This document shows positions 34,943-45,765 of a stretch of 64,000 nt of DNA, piece by piece. The notes beneath the pieces are model-generated. The model did not search any database. It was not told where the DNA came from and was given only the letters and a program-made list of their open reading frames with translations. The DNA comes from Aphanomyces cochlioides (lineage: Eukaryota; Oomycota; Saprolegniomycetes; Saprolegniales; Verrucalvaceae). How positions within the stretch are numbered: the first letter of the stretch is position 1; the number at the start of each line of letters is the position of its first letter. The stretch covers positions 2,914,001 to 2,978,000 of the forward strand of contig JAHQRK010000004.1 in NCBI GenBank assembly GCA_019828595.1, in the 5' to 3' direction. Both the position numbers and the translations under genes were made by a program.

Positions 34943-37900
34943 CTACTTGGTGCTCGTGACAATGTCGACCATGGCCGACAAGAGTGCATCGGCGAGTGGC
35001 GCTTGTGTCTTGGCCACCTGGATCCGCAAGATGCCCGTCGCAAAGTTCACTTCCATGGTCGCAAGCATCCACACTTCCTTGTCGGTGCGCAATTTGCCGA
35101 CCAATTGCATCGGCGCCGGCGCCGCCGTCTGCACATTCATCATGAGCTGGTGGGCGTTGATGTGACTCAAGTTGAGAGCATGCGTGAGCTGCTGGATGAG
35201 CACACTGAGCGTCGTCGACATGAAGAAGCGAGTTTCACGCACGAGCGGCGTGTACTTGGCCCACAGGAGGACGAATTGGTCCATGTTGATGTGGAACGGA
35301 TGGAGCAATTCGCCGATCGTTGGCTCGAGGACGCCTCGGTACTTGTCGTCGTCGTCATGGCCAACTTTGACGTCGACAGCGACACTTTCCAGCACGCCTT
35401 GGAAGTCGACGTGCATTTGAACCATCGACGAGCTGCCAGGGTAGACGACAGGCACTTCTGGGAAAGGAATGAGCGAGCTCGACAGATCCGCCGCCACGTC
35501 AACGCGGATGCGAGCGAGCGGCGTCGAAGACTTGTTCATAATGTAGCACTGGACCACGTTCATGTGCGGAGAGTACATGGACGGCGTGCGCAAGTACGTG
35601 TACTCGATCTCGAGTCCGCCCGTCGATTTGGCGTCCAGGAGGACCGAGCGGTTGCTGGGGACGGCCGCCGTCATGGTCAAATTGGACAAATCGGCCAGCA
35701 TGCTCGACGAATTGATGTGGGAATTGCCGCCCGAGGACGTCGACGGTGCCGTCAAGAAGTCGAATGGATCCAGGAAATTCTGCGTTGGCGGTGGCTTGTG
35801 GACTGCGGCGGCAGGAGCGCTGGCATGTTTCGCCGTTGCTTTCTTGGACTTGGTCGGCTTGATTGGTTGCTCTGGTTCGCTTTCCGACTCGTCGCTCTCG
35901 TCATCCTCGCTTTCGTCTTCCTCGTCACTCTCATCTTCGCTTTCGACTCCTTCACTTTCGTCATATTCGTCATCATCGTCACTGTCATCGTCACTGTCAT
36001 CGTCGCTGTCGTCATCTTCGCTGTCACTTTCACTTTCGTCATCTTCGTCACTTTCGCTGTAGAATCCTCCGCCCTGCTTCTTCCTGGACGATGACGAAGT
36101 TTTCGACTTGCCGCCATCGTTGCGCGAGTCTCTTGTGACGATTTCAGCCGTCGCGTCGCGCAGCCGTCGGTCAGCACGCTCCGTACGCCATGCTGGCAAA
36201 GGCACATAGCCCGTGACGCTGTGGTGGACGATTTCCGACAACGAGCCGAGCGTAAACTTGGTCTGCGTTTGTTCATGGCATCCGATCAACGGCGCGGGCT
36301 TCTTGCCAAGGAAGATCGTGTGTGGATTGAGCGTCGACTGGTTGAGTGCCGCACGGACAAGTCGAGCGCGGTCACGGATATCGTAGTCCAAGTCGAACTT
36401 GCTCAATTCGACCACGTATTGCAGACAGAGCTGCACTTTAGCATGGTCTGGCGTCTTGAGCGCAAGTTTGACGGCCAAGTTGAGAAGCTAGTCGTCGTCA
36501 AACGCATTAGAGTTGTCGTGGAAGACGTGTCCTACCTGCATTTTGACTTCGGCGGCTTCATCGGGGAAGGTCGCGCACATGCAGCGCAGCGCTTCACTGG
36601 AAATGGCTTCTTCAGCAGCGAATTCACCCAGCATCCATACGATAGACGCTCGCGCAGATGGCGACGTCACGCGGCCGGAAACCATCATGGCTGCGAGCGA
36701 ACGGACGACTTTGATGTTAGCTGCAGCGGGGGCATTCGGTGACGCTTGTTGCTGTTGCTGGAGAAGTTGGCGGATGACCACGACGCTTTCAGCGACGACT
36801 TGTTCATGCACCGAGCGCACCAAGCGCATCAGTCCTAGGAGAGAGTCATTGGGTGGAAGAAGCGATGGGGCGTACCTTTGAGGCATTTCTCCGAGACGGA
36901 TGGCATGGCGTCGGCGACGCGGCCAAGGGCACGGACAGTCATCGTGACGAAACCCTTGTCAACATGGCGGACGTAGGCTTGGAATTCACGCAAAATGGTC
37001 GCGACAGTGTCTTCCGTCACGAGTGCCGTGAGGATATTGAGCTTGAGCTGGCGAGAATAGCTTGGGTCGCTGGCGCGGACAAAAAAATCTTGGAGGAATG
37101 GCAAAAACATGTCTGGACGCGCGGTCGCCATCGATGCAATCACGGAAAGCACGACGAATTGAACTTCTCGCTGGTTGCGCATGATACGGACGAGGGACTT
37201 GCCGAGCAAAGTGCAAGTCGCCATACTTTGAGTGCCGCAGTAGTAGTGGAGCGTGGAAACGGCGAGCACGACGGCGGAATTGCGCGATTTCAACAGCGGA
37301 ATCGACGAGCGGAGGAGAAGGCGATGATCTTCGTCCAGTTCTTCGCCGCCGCCAATGCCTGACGCCACGTCGTTCGAGCGAAACACCGATCCGACTGATG
37401 GAAGGTACTCCTTGGATTGATGGCTGCTTCCTGTGCTTCCACCGAGCATGAATGGATTGGACGCCTTGGATTTTGAGGAAGAGCCGTCTTCCTCTTCGTC
37501 CGAGTAGAATCCCTTCTTGACTTTGCGCGTGGGGAAGAGTTCCTTTGGTTGCTTGGGCTCCTCTTGCTTGGGGCTTTGGAATTGTTCGCGGCAGTAGCGC
37601 GTGAGCACGTGGATCACGACCGCTTGGCCCCATTCGTCAATATCCGCGAGGAGATGGCACAGTTTGCGGAACGCAGGGTGGAGGAGATCCATACGATCAG
37701 GGCAGATTTCGTTCAGCGCTTGCACAGCGCTACCCAAGACCATCGTGCTCGAGTCGGCAAGAAGGATTGAAATGATTTCCGCCAAAACTTCTTTTTGATC
37801 GGTGCTGTCCATCAAGTGGACTTTGCTCAGTGCATTCGCCGCGCACTTTCGAACGTAGGGAGAGGAATCGCCGGCGCATTTTCGAATCGCAATCAATTGT

Positions 37901-38295
37901 ATCTGCAATATGTCGCGCACGCGTATACTCGTCATGACGCGAAGCGCCAAGGCCCGAATCAGTTGATTCGGATCGGCCAAATCTTTCTGGAATGAGTTGA
38001 TCGAGAGCAGCGCAAGTTCACGGCATTGCGAATTCGCATCAGCGTAGTGGACGAGGTACATGTAGACCATTTTCTTGACTTCCACCGAGTTGACAATGAC
38101 ATTCTTGACGACATCGGCAAAGAAGATTGAGACGTCTTCTCCCTTGGAAATCATCGCCAGAAGCGTCTTCATGGCTTGGAGCTTCTCCGAAACACCAGCA
38201 GTACCGGTTTTGTTGTCCAGGAGCTTCTTAATACGCTCCATATTGAGGCTTTCCTCAAAGAAGTGCGCATCGCCGCTGATGCCTCGAACTGCCAT
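34943..38295 (-). CDS. AP3B: AP-3 complex subunit beta
   Basis: Large adaptin that builds coats for endosome-to-lysosome/vacuole transport. Three exons: 36876-38295, 36536-36834, 34943-36487; 1,087 residues, close to human AP3B1 (1,094). The trunk starts HFFEESLNMERIKKLLDNKT and shows adaptin repeats: VVKNVIVNSVEVKKMVYMYL, LALLSINSFQKDLADPNQLI, RALALRVMTSIRVRDILQIQ, KCAGDSSPYVRKCAANALSK. A long Ser/Asp/Glu hinge at about 35870-36080 (EESD...DDDSDDDSDDD) and the motif LDPFDFL precede the C-terminal ear. The acidic hinge is typical of AP-3 beta and is phosphorylated in animals. ATG 38295 is 105 bp from a transposon end. Confidence 0.94.
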
Positions 38296-38558
38296 CTTGC
38301 AAAATCCTCGCCCTAGAAGTCGGCGACAGCGGTGGATCTCGCTGATTGGCCAAAAATAAAACATCGAATAAATTCAGTGAAAAATCATTTTTATTCAATA
38401 GACAGATTTCGCAGACGTTCCCATGCGTTTGCCATTCCTCAAATCTGGTCTGATCTTTGAGGATATGGCATCAAATTTAGTTGGATTTCGCAAGTTCCAT
38501 TTCCACATCCGGATATTTAGCAAGGCACACATATGTCTCACGTCTGCACTGCCTTCCA

Positions 38559-39658
38559 ATGCTCTCTGTCGAGGACCTCATCTCTGTTCTCCGTCGCCGT
38601 CGCCACCTTTCGTTTGAAGGAAGAATGCGACTCTTGCGGTCTTGCGCTATTGCCATTGAACGACCAATTGTTCCCGACACTAGACTGAACCTGGACGAAA
38701 TGAACGATGCCGATGCTGAGCTGAAATTCCGATTCGATGTACATGGAGTGTACAAACTAACTCAACTTCTCCACATGCCGCATGTTGTAATCACTGAAAG
38801 TCGGGATAGATGCCTCGGTGTGGAAGCTTTGTGCATTGTCCTCCATCGTTTACTGTATCCCAAAAGGTATTATGAAATGATGCCAGTGTTTGGGCGATCA
38901 CGGGAATCCTTATCTCGTATCTTCAATCATGCCGTAGACTATTTGTACGACAAGTGGAGTGATGTGCTATACTTCCCATTGCATATTGTCCAACATCGTT
39001 TAACCATTTATGCCAGAGCGGTTGCTCGAAAGGGGGCCATGATGTCGAACATCGTCGGCTTTATTGATGGAAGTAAATTTGAAACCTGTGGAATCACACG
39101 GAGAGCAATAAATGATGACATTCGAAATGCAAAAGGTTATGGTGATTTGCAGCGACTTATCTACAGCGGTCAAAACAACGCCATTGCTTGAACTTTCAAG
39201 CCGTCACCTCGCCTGATGGTTTGTGTGTTAGCTTTTGGGGACCACTTGAAGGCTCCCGTCACGACACGACATTGTTGCGCCTGAGTAAACTCCAAGAATA
39301 TCTCGACAAGAATGAAGATTTATTCATGGGTTATTTGATTTACGGGGACCCAGCGTATGGAATGTTAAAGTGGATATGCTCTGGCTTCAAAGACAATGGA
39401 ATTGATGCCGCCAAACGTGAATTCAATGCAAGTATGAGCAAAGTCAGGCAATCTGTCGAATGGTCCTTTGGTATCATGAAACAATTATGGGCAATGGTGA
39501 CGTACAAGATGGAGCAAAAGATTATGCTACAAAATGTCGGCAAAGTCATTCATATTGCCATGCTGTTCACGAATTGTCATTGCTGTTACTACGATGGAAA
39601 TCAAGTGAGCTCCTACTTTAACTTGAAACAACCAGCTCTTGAGGAATACTTGAAATGA
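38559..39658 (+). pseudogene. Harbinger transposase (DDE_Tnp_4), one-base frameshift
   Basis: About 365 residues. ATG at 38559 starts MLSVEDLISVLRRRRHLSFE. Domain landmarks: LLHMPHVVITESRDRCLGVE, FGRSRESLSRIFNHAVDYLY, first acidic residue in NIVGFIDGSKF, second in GPLEGSRHDTTLLRL, then LIYGDPAYGM, and Glu in VRQSVEWSFGIMKQLWAMV. The frame ends at a stop at 39189-39191 right after IYSGQNNAIA; the next frame resumes as RHCLNFQAVTSPDG. One missing base in the run CAAAACAAC at about 39171-39178 would explain it. All three catalytic positions are present, on both sides of the break. Confidence 0.85.
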
Positions 39659-39769
39659 TAAGATAAAATAAAAATGCATCTACTTCTTTGACGCAATTAC
39701 CTCTAGAAGCTGTCGAATGAAACCCATCGTTTCTGCATTTCGTTCTTGTTCCATGACACGCAAGTTTAG

Positions 39770-40437
39770 TCATTCTTGCCTCTCCTTTTCACGCTCTTGG
39801 CGGTCTTTTTCGCGTTCTTCCATCTCTCGTTCGAATTTTAATTTTTTGAAAGCAAGCCGTTCTTGTTCAAGGGCAATCTCTTTTGCTTGAACTTCTTCAA
39901 TAAGTTTTCTCTTGCGACCCACAGTACCATCCACCTCACTTGATTCAGAAGTCTCAGAGGTGTCTACTATCTTTTGGCGACCACGCAACATGGCTTGCTC
40001 ACGTACATACATTGCCGATATTTCCTTTTGTTGTTGTTTTGCAGTCTCGCTTTCTCGATCACTTTGTTTCATAGAGTCATAATCATCAATCAATCCAACT
40101 AGCTCATCCAACAAGCGAGTTTTCTCCGTCTCCTCTTGATTGACGCCAGACAAGGTTAAAGACTTGTTTTGGAACTTTCGATGGGCCTTGATCAAGTTTA
40201 AAAATCGATTTTGTGCCTTCTTGCCATCAAGGAATCGTCTGCCGAAGCCTGGGGTCTGAAGCAGAGAGACTGAGCCAGTTGGTCCCACGCCTTCGTTGTC
40301 CGCTGAGCCTTGAACGGCAGGTCGTTGTTGACTTGTATGAGAAGAAACATGTCGTCCTTGTCGCTCCACCATCGTCGTTCGTTCGATTCAACATCAGGCT
40401 CTTCACTCTCCGCGCTTGCTTGAGGATTTTCGTCCAT
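39770..40437 (-). pseudogene. Harbinger Myb/SANT-like accessory protein, frameshifted
   Basis: The start (ATG 40437) reads MDENPQASAESEEPDVESNE, then RRWWSDKDDMFLLIQVNNDL and RTTKAWDQLAQSL, a trihelix/Myb-like DNA-binding fold. Reading then shifts near 40255-40270, at a CT-repeat (TCTCTCTG), and continues as TPGFGRRFLDGKKAQNRFLN to a coiled coil rich in EREMEEREKDRQ. The second frame fits the family's usual layout, so the indel is the likely defect. In active elements this protein helps the transposase reach the TIRs and nucleus. Confidence 0.75.
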
Positions 40438-40587
40438 GTTCACTCTGTGGAAACCGGAAGTGGCAAGCCACAAACACGAGCCATTTAACGGATGCCATAA
40501 TAGTTTATCAAAGGTTGCCATAAAATAATTGAATTATAGAGGTAAAATATATGGTAAAAACGTGGCAAGGATTTGCGAAATCTGTCT

Positions 40588-41202
40588 AATAAAGTCAAGA
40601 TTTTCCATATTGCATTTATTTTTATTCTGGAAAAAGATTTTTTTCAAAGTGGATGATCCCTCGCGAGATGCAACTTTGGAAGAAATCATCCCAGAAGGAT
40701 GAGAGATACCGATCCGAAAGCCATTCCACACGACTCCTGCCGCCAAACCAACTAAAAACAGGCACATGAATACAAGCAGCTCATTCTCTATCGTCTACAC
40801 TCGAGCTCGCTTGAACGCATAACCGACATGACGGCAAATCACGGTATGATTCTCTTCCGCAGAAATCGACTTCCAACTGCAAGGGGAAAGGATCAAGCGC
40901 GCTGATTTGGTTTGCGTTGATATTCGTTGGTATATATCAGCCAACGCGAGTGTTTAGGACGCAATCCATACACGCAAATGCGTTCAACGTCAGCATTGAT
41001 GCACGCCGATTCCATTCAAACACACTTTGATGGGCAAAACAGGCACTACACACTGAATTATACAAAATATAAGCATTATTATACTTGATATTTGTATACA
41101 TGTTGAAAATTCAATAAAATTTCGATTAAAAAATAGGTCTTTTTGATGCCGATATTTGAAATGTACGCCAAATCCTGGTCTCTCGTGCTGCCACGTCATT
41201 GT
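40588..41202. other. Intergenic after transposon
   Basis: 615 bp. A minus-strand frame (about 40534-40745, ATG at 40745) encodes a hydrophobic segment MCLFLVGLAAGVVWNGF and runs into the transposon TIR, where it ends. It is below the threshold for a gene call but could be a remnant or microprotein exon. The rest is AT-rich with no feature. Confidence 0.3.
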
Positions 41203-42573
41203 CTATCGGGCTGTAAATGTGTTTTCCGTGACGCGCCAGTTGGGTTTGTTGGTTTTGTACGGCGCCGCGGAATGCTGGAGCCTGTGGCTCACAGCCACTC
41301 GTGGCGCATTGTACGCTACTTTGTCATCCTCCAAGGACATACTGGCCAGCGTGGTGGCGACAGCGTGCGTCGCTGATCGCGCGGCGCTTTCTTTCGACGA
41401 GGTCTTTGGGGGTGTCGGTCGATGCTGAGATGGAGGCGGCATAGGTTGTGGCGTCTGTCGAGACGACGACATCTCATCTTCTAATTGCAAGGGCTTGGCC
41501 CAAACGAGACGCCTTGGTTTGCGACTTGGTGGATTGGGAGGATCCATGGCGGCAGTGGCAACCCGTCGAGGGATGGCCGAGGCGACCGCCGGGACTTGAA
41601 ACTTTGACGTGAAGCGTCGGCGCGGTGGCGGTGGCTTTTGTAGACGCAATGGATTCGCATTCTTGTGTTTGGTTTTCCAGTAGCCATGGACGCGTTTTTG
41701 AAACCTCTGCGGTTGCACTATCCCTCGATCAGGCACGATTTGCCGTTTGCCGCCATGGAATCGCATGTCTTCTTCACTGTCGGCGGCGAAAATGCCCGCT
41801 TCTATCGGCGCCACTTTGTCTGCTTCAAAGATTCGCTGCAAGAAAGCATGCACGTTGACGCGATCAGTTCCGTCGATGACGAACGCGTCCAAGAGTCCAT
41901 TCGTTTGGGATTCGGTGAGCGCAATCCCAAGCACGTCGCGGATGCTCTGGCGCACATCTATCTTGGACATGGAAGGCGCGCCAGTCGTGTGAAGCAGCTT
42001 GAATGCTGTGCGTAGTCGGTCGATGCATTTTGGGATCTTTTGATGCAACTTGACGAGAATGTCGTGGCGGAGGTCGTCGAGACTCCGGCGAGGATTGTAC
42101 GCTTCCCCAAACGCACGGCCATTCTCATATGTACGTCGATCAGCTTGGCGGATAGCTAGCTGCTGCGCGTCGCCTCGGTCGATGCTCGTTTGAATCCACG
42201 ATGGAACGTTCGTGTCGTAATCCTGAGGGAGCACGCGGTTGATAAACTCATATAGCTCGATGCGTCCATTCCCATCGACGTCATACTTGTGAAAGAGCGT
42301 CGCAATGTCAGCGTCGTCAAGATCCACAGACAGTGTGGCCTTGATGGCGTGTGTGAACGATGGGAGGTCAATGCCACGGCCGCGATGTCTCTCCAAAAGA
42401 CGGTAAGCTTGCTGGTAGATGAATTTGCCGTCCTGGATCTTGGTTCGCTCGAGAATTTTCTCCCGCAAAAGCTGCTCAACGTGCGTGAGTTGCCAGTAGT
42501 CTGGCTTTGGCAGGATCGACGGCAGCAAGCCAGGCGTTGCTGTCGTCGTCGGAAGCGGCACGCGCTTCCCCAT
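41203..42573 (-). CDS. EF-hand protein with proline-rich tail
   Basis: 456 residues, single exon. An N-terminal helical segment (PDYWQLTHVEQLLREKILER) precedes one canonical EF-hand, FHKYDVDGNGRIELYEFINR, with Asp/Asp/Asn/Gly/Glu at calcium positions, near residue 93. A second EF-like segment (LLDAFVIDGTDRVNVHAFLQ, about 230) lacks acidic ligands. The C-terminal third is basic and Pro/Arg-rich (QKPPPPRRRF) with no domain I recognise. The gene is probably calcium-binding. EF-hand proteins with disordered tails are common in flagellate proteomes; a flagellar location is plausible but is not shown. Confidence 0.75.
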   Translation of the reverse strand: MGKRVPLPTTTATPGLLPSILPKPDYWQLTHVEQLLREKILERTKIQDGKFIYQQAYRLLERHRGRGIDLPSFTHAIKATLSVDLDDADIATLFHKYDVDGNGRIELYEFINRVLPQDYDTNVPSWIQTSIDRGDAQQLAIRQADRRTYENGRAFGEAYNPRRSLDDLRHDILVKLHQKIPKCIDRLRTAFKLLHTTGAPSMSKIDVRQSIRDVLGIALTESQTNGLLDAFVIDGTDRVNVHAFLQRIFEADKVAPIEAGIFAADSEEDMRFHGGKRQIVPDRGIVQPQRFQKRVHGYWKTKHKNANPLRLQKPPPPRRRFTSKFQVPAVASAIPRRVATAAMDPPNPPSRKPRRLVWAKPLQLEDEMSSSRQTPQPMPPPSQHRPTPPKTSSKESAARSATHAVATTLASMSLEDDKVAYNAPRVAVSHRLQHSAAPYKTNKPNWRVTENTFTAR

Positions 42574-43083
42574 GGGTGGAGGAAACGAACTTTCTATCTT
42601 TAGCAGTTTCCGGCATTAAAAATATATTGCAATTATTTCAATATATTGGTTACAATACAATAATTCATTTCCTATCAAAAAAATTATTGTATTTGTCTCC
42701 TCTCTCTTTTCCATGCTGCAATGTTCGTCCAGAGCCATTGAACAATAGCAAGCAAAACGCTGTGGGAAACAGTTGGAATAGCTCTTTTGTGGTGCCCCTA
42801 TTTCTTATTTGTGCTTGTACCAGTGGTCATTGTCCAAATTGTCACTTCGGTAAGCGCATCAATATATTGATGTGGATCAATATATTGATATTTGAATTAT
42901 ACTTGGTTTATGTATTGAACTGAATTCGGTAAGCGCATCAATATATTGATGTGGATCAATATATTGATGTTTGAATTATACTTGGTTTATGTATTGAACT
43001 GTTATTTATTGACATCAGGAGTAAATAAAAATATATTTTTGATTCCCTTAGATTGCACAACAGATTTCATAGCGGTATTGTAT
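42574..43083. other. AT-rich intergenic with tandem repeat
   Basis: 510 bp, mostly AT. It holds the 79-bp tandem repeat at 42846-43001 and a lone ATATTGG. No gene seen. Confidence 0.5.
42846..43001. repeat. Two-copy 79-bp tandem repeat with internal palindromes
   Basis: Unit starts TTCGGTAAGCGCATC at 42846 and again at 42925. The two copies differ by one visible base. Each copy has two instances of the perfect 14-bp palindrome ATCAATATATTGAT, giving four in all, separated by GTGG within a copy. Recently duplicated, by the high identity. Confidence 0.9.
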
Positions 43084-45765
43084 CTACACGACGGACGTCT
43101 TGGCGTTGAGCGCCATGAGGATGCCTGGATTCTCGAAGAGGAAGAAGCGGAAGTCAGGCTTCTTGACAACGAAGAGCATGCCGTCAGTCTTGGCTACAAG
43201 ATCCGACCCAAACGCCTGGTCGTCTTTGCTCAGAAGAGCTTCAACGTTGCCGATGAAGGCGCTCTTGCGGAAGACGGTCGTTGTCGGATCGGCTGCTGCT
43301 CCTTTTCCAGGCAACGATAGCGTATCAATCGGCAAGACGCGCTAGAGAAACAAGCTCATCAGTCGTCAAGACAAGAGCGATCTATGGGCACGTACATTCA
43401 TGGATCCTTTCCGTTTGCGGGGTGCAGTTCTTGGTACAGTTTCCTCACTCGCACCGCCTTCAGCCGCTTTCCCATTCGTCGACGGCGTCGCTGTTGTAGA
43501 TTTGAGCACGAATTCTCCTCGAGCGACCCAGACGGCGATATCACAAGCTTCATCAGCGTGCCAAACGGCATAATTGGCCGAGACTTCCCACTTGGACACA
43601 ATCAATTCAAGCTGCGTCCGCTGAAGCTCAGTGAGTTTATGGAAGAACGAATTGCCGCCGATGGTGTCCCAAGCGAAAGAATGGCGGGTCGCAATGAGCT
43701 TTTGCAATCGCTCGTACACGGCGGTGCCTCTGAGAAACCAGTTGAAGTCGATCGCGTTGAACTGGAGCAAGGACAGCGTCGACGACGCCACGATTGTGCA
43801 GTTGGCAGCTTCGTGTGGCGTCACCAAATGCTGCAGGTCGAAATAATTGCCGGGGATGTACTTGCGAGAGAGGGGGACCATGGAGAGCCGCTTGCGACTC
43901 GCTTGTAACGACACGGAAGACGACGAAGACGACAGAGCCTCAGGCACAAACAGACACTGCGCTTCGCCGGCAATGACGATGTAGAACGTTTCAATGAACG
44001 CGCCAGCTTCCTGCACCAAGTCGCCTTTGTTGTACGTGACTCGTTTGGCCATCTACTCCACGCCGCCGCCGTGAGAACCTCATGAAGAACGCTGCATCAA
44101 ACCTGGATGACTTCATACGCATCGTTCAAGCTCAAGTCGGCAAAGATATCAATCTTACGGATCAAATCCAAGACCTCCAGCGTGCTGGCGCTCTCAGGAA
44201 GCTCCGTCGGGACGATAATGGTGTTCTCGACACCTTCCGGGGCTCCTTTGAGCCCTGAATTGGCTGGAATGTCCTTGGCCGCCGTGTGGACAACGTAAAG
44301 CCGCTCTCGTATCTCTGGATCAAGTGCCATGAGCGATTTCATCGGCGTGTGGATCGGTGGCACGCCTGCTTCATGAAGAATCGCGTCGCAGTCCCATGGA
44401 AATGAGAGCAATTCCTTACATCTACATCCAAATCCCAAGTAAATTGACGAGCCATGGAGCTCTGTACCGCGTTTCGGAGAGAATCCCTTCGTCGCGAAGC
44501 CCTTGAATCCGCTCGACGTCATTGAGATGGTCCCCTGAGAAGACGATCCGCTTGGAGCCGTACGTGACTTCAAATCCAACGCATGGAATCGAATGCAACG
44601 AGTAGAAGAAGCGAAACGTGGCGCCGCGGATATGCGTTGGGTCGTTGATGCGCACGCGGCGGAAATTGAGCACTCGCTTCAGAAACGACTCGTCAAATCC
44701 CGACAGCGCGGCGTATTTCCGCAAAAAGGAATGATAGATCGTATGCGTCGTGATGAGCGACACGCGGCCTTCCTGGAGAATCTACAAGACGGCAAGACCT
44801 CCATGAGTCCTCTCGGACAACTAGCCATGGCCTACCTTTTGAAACGTGCCGGCGTCGTGGTCGGCGTGGCAATGTGTGACGATCACGCCGTCAATCATGA
44901 GCGGTGGAATGTTGTTGGCGATCAAAATCGAGGTTGAAAATGGCGGCGGATCGACCATGATGCCGCGGTGATTGATCCAGAGGACGTAACCGGACGTGCG
45001 GCCATTTGGATCAAAGCCATGCGAGTTGCCCAGCACTGTGACGCCAAACACGGGCGGATAAAACGATTCGTCGACGAGTCCAGCCGTAGGTGCGGCGGGG
45101 AGATGCACAAAGTCGTCGATCGCGGCAGTTCCATTCGTCGTGTGGTCCGTGATGATAAATTCGTTGGCGAGTTTTTGGATGGTGACTTTGTGATCGCCCG
45201 AGACGATCGTCGCGACGTTGTTGTCGAAGTGGGTGAACTTGAGCAGCATGTCGAGCGTCATGAGCGTGCTGCCAAACTTGCGAAAGTACCCAAGCTCGGC
45301 CATGAGGTCTGGAAACGTCTCGGGCGACGCCGACGCTGGAAAGTCGTGTGCGATGTCGATGACTTGCGGGCCAAAGAGCGTTTCCTGGAAGACACGGCGG
45401 ATGCGGTCTTCCACTTCTTGTGATCCGACGATCAAGTTGACCGATTGGCGCTTGAAGAAGAAGTTGCAGTACGCTGGAAACTCAAACTCGGCGACGTTGA
45501 CGCCCATGTTATTCCCGAGACTTTTCGTGAACGGTTCCGACGGCACGATGAAGTACATGGGCACGGGCAACCCAAGCACCATCGAGTCTTTAATCGTCTC
45601 AGGCGGGATGCCATATTGGACCGGACCCAGCGACGTTGAGACGATGCAACCTCCGCGAGGCAGCTGAGTGACTTTGAGACGCTCTTGGCTTGCATCGGGA
45701 GTCTCCATCGCGCGAATGCCCCAAAGGTCACAACGCTCTGTCGGTTTCACTCGGAAAGCCATCAT
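43084..45765 (-). CDS. Metallo-beta-lactamase + dual cNMP-binding phosphodiesterase (GbpA/GbpB type)
   Basis: About 840 residues in five exons with introns after AGTFQK, ILSETR, YEVIQ and KGSMN. The N-terminal half carries a zinc-hydrolase fold: VIVTHCHADHDAGTF (HxHxDH-like), IVFSGDHLND and ILHEAGVPPIHTP. Two cyclic-nucleotide-binding domains follow: one around KGDLVQEAGAFIETFYIVIA and one ending FGSDLVAKTDGMLFVVKK. This order (MBL, cNMP, cNMP) is that of Dictyostelium GbpA/GbpB, cAMP/cGMP-stimulated class II-like phosphodiesterases. So this is likely a cyclic-nucleotide phosphodiesterase regulated by its own ligand. Canonical FGE...RAA phosphate-cassette residues are not obvious in the domains, so which nucleotide binds is uncertain. 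Start ATG could be 45765 or 45762. Confidence 0.8.

Larger units (their letters stand above)
38400..40587. mobile_element. PIF/Harbinger-type DNA transposon with TIRs and 3-bp target duplication
   Basis: 2,188 bp. The ends are inverted: left AGACAGATTTCGCA at 38400-38413; right TGCGAAATCTGTCT at 40574-40587, with weaker match continuing into a CGTTT block about 30 bp in. Direct AAT flanks both ends (38397-38399 and 40588-40590), a 3-bp target duplication as expected for this superfamily, though TWA is the more usual sequence. It encodes the two standard genes on opposite strands: a DDE transposase (plus) and a Myb/SANT-like partner (minus). Both carry frameshifts, so this copy is probably not autonomous now. 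High sequence integrity of the TIRs suggests fairly recent insertion. Confidence 0.88.

Noticed and set aside
35003..36094. 363-residue plus-strand open frame (many VIVTVIVAVV repeats)
   Set aside because: Antisense to the acidic AP-3 beta hinge; hydrophobic repeats arise from reading the Asp/Ser codons backwards.
42846..43001. Tandem repeat as a CRISPR-like array
   Set aside because: Only two units, no spacers, and a eukaryotic setting.
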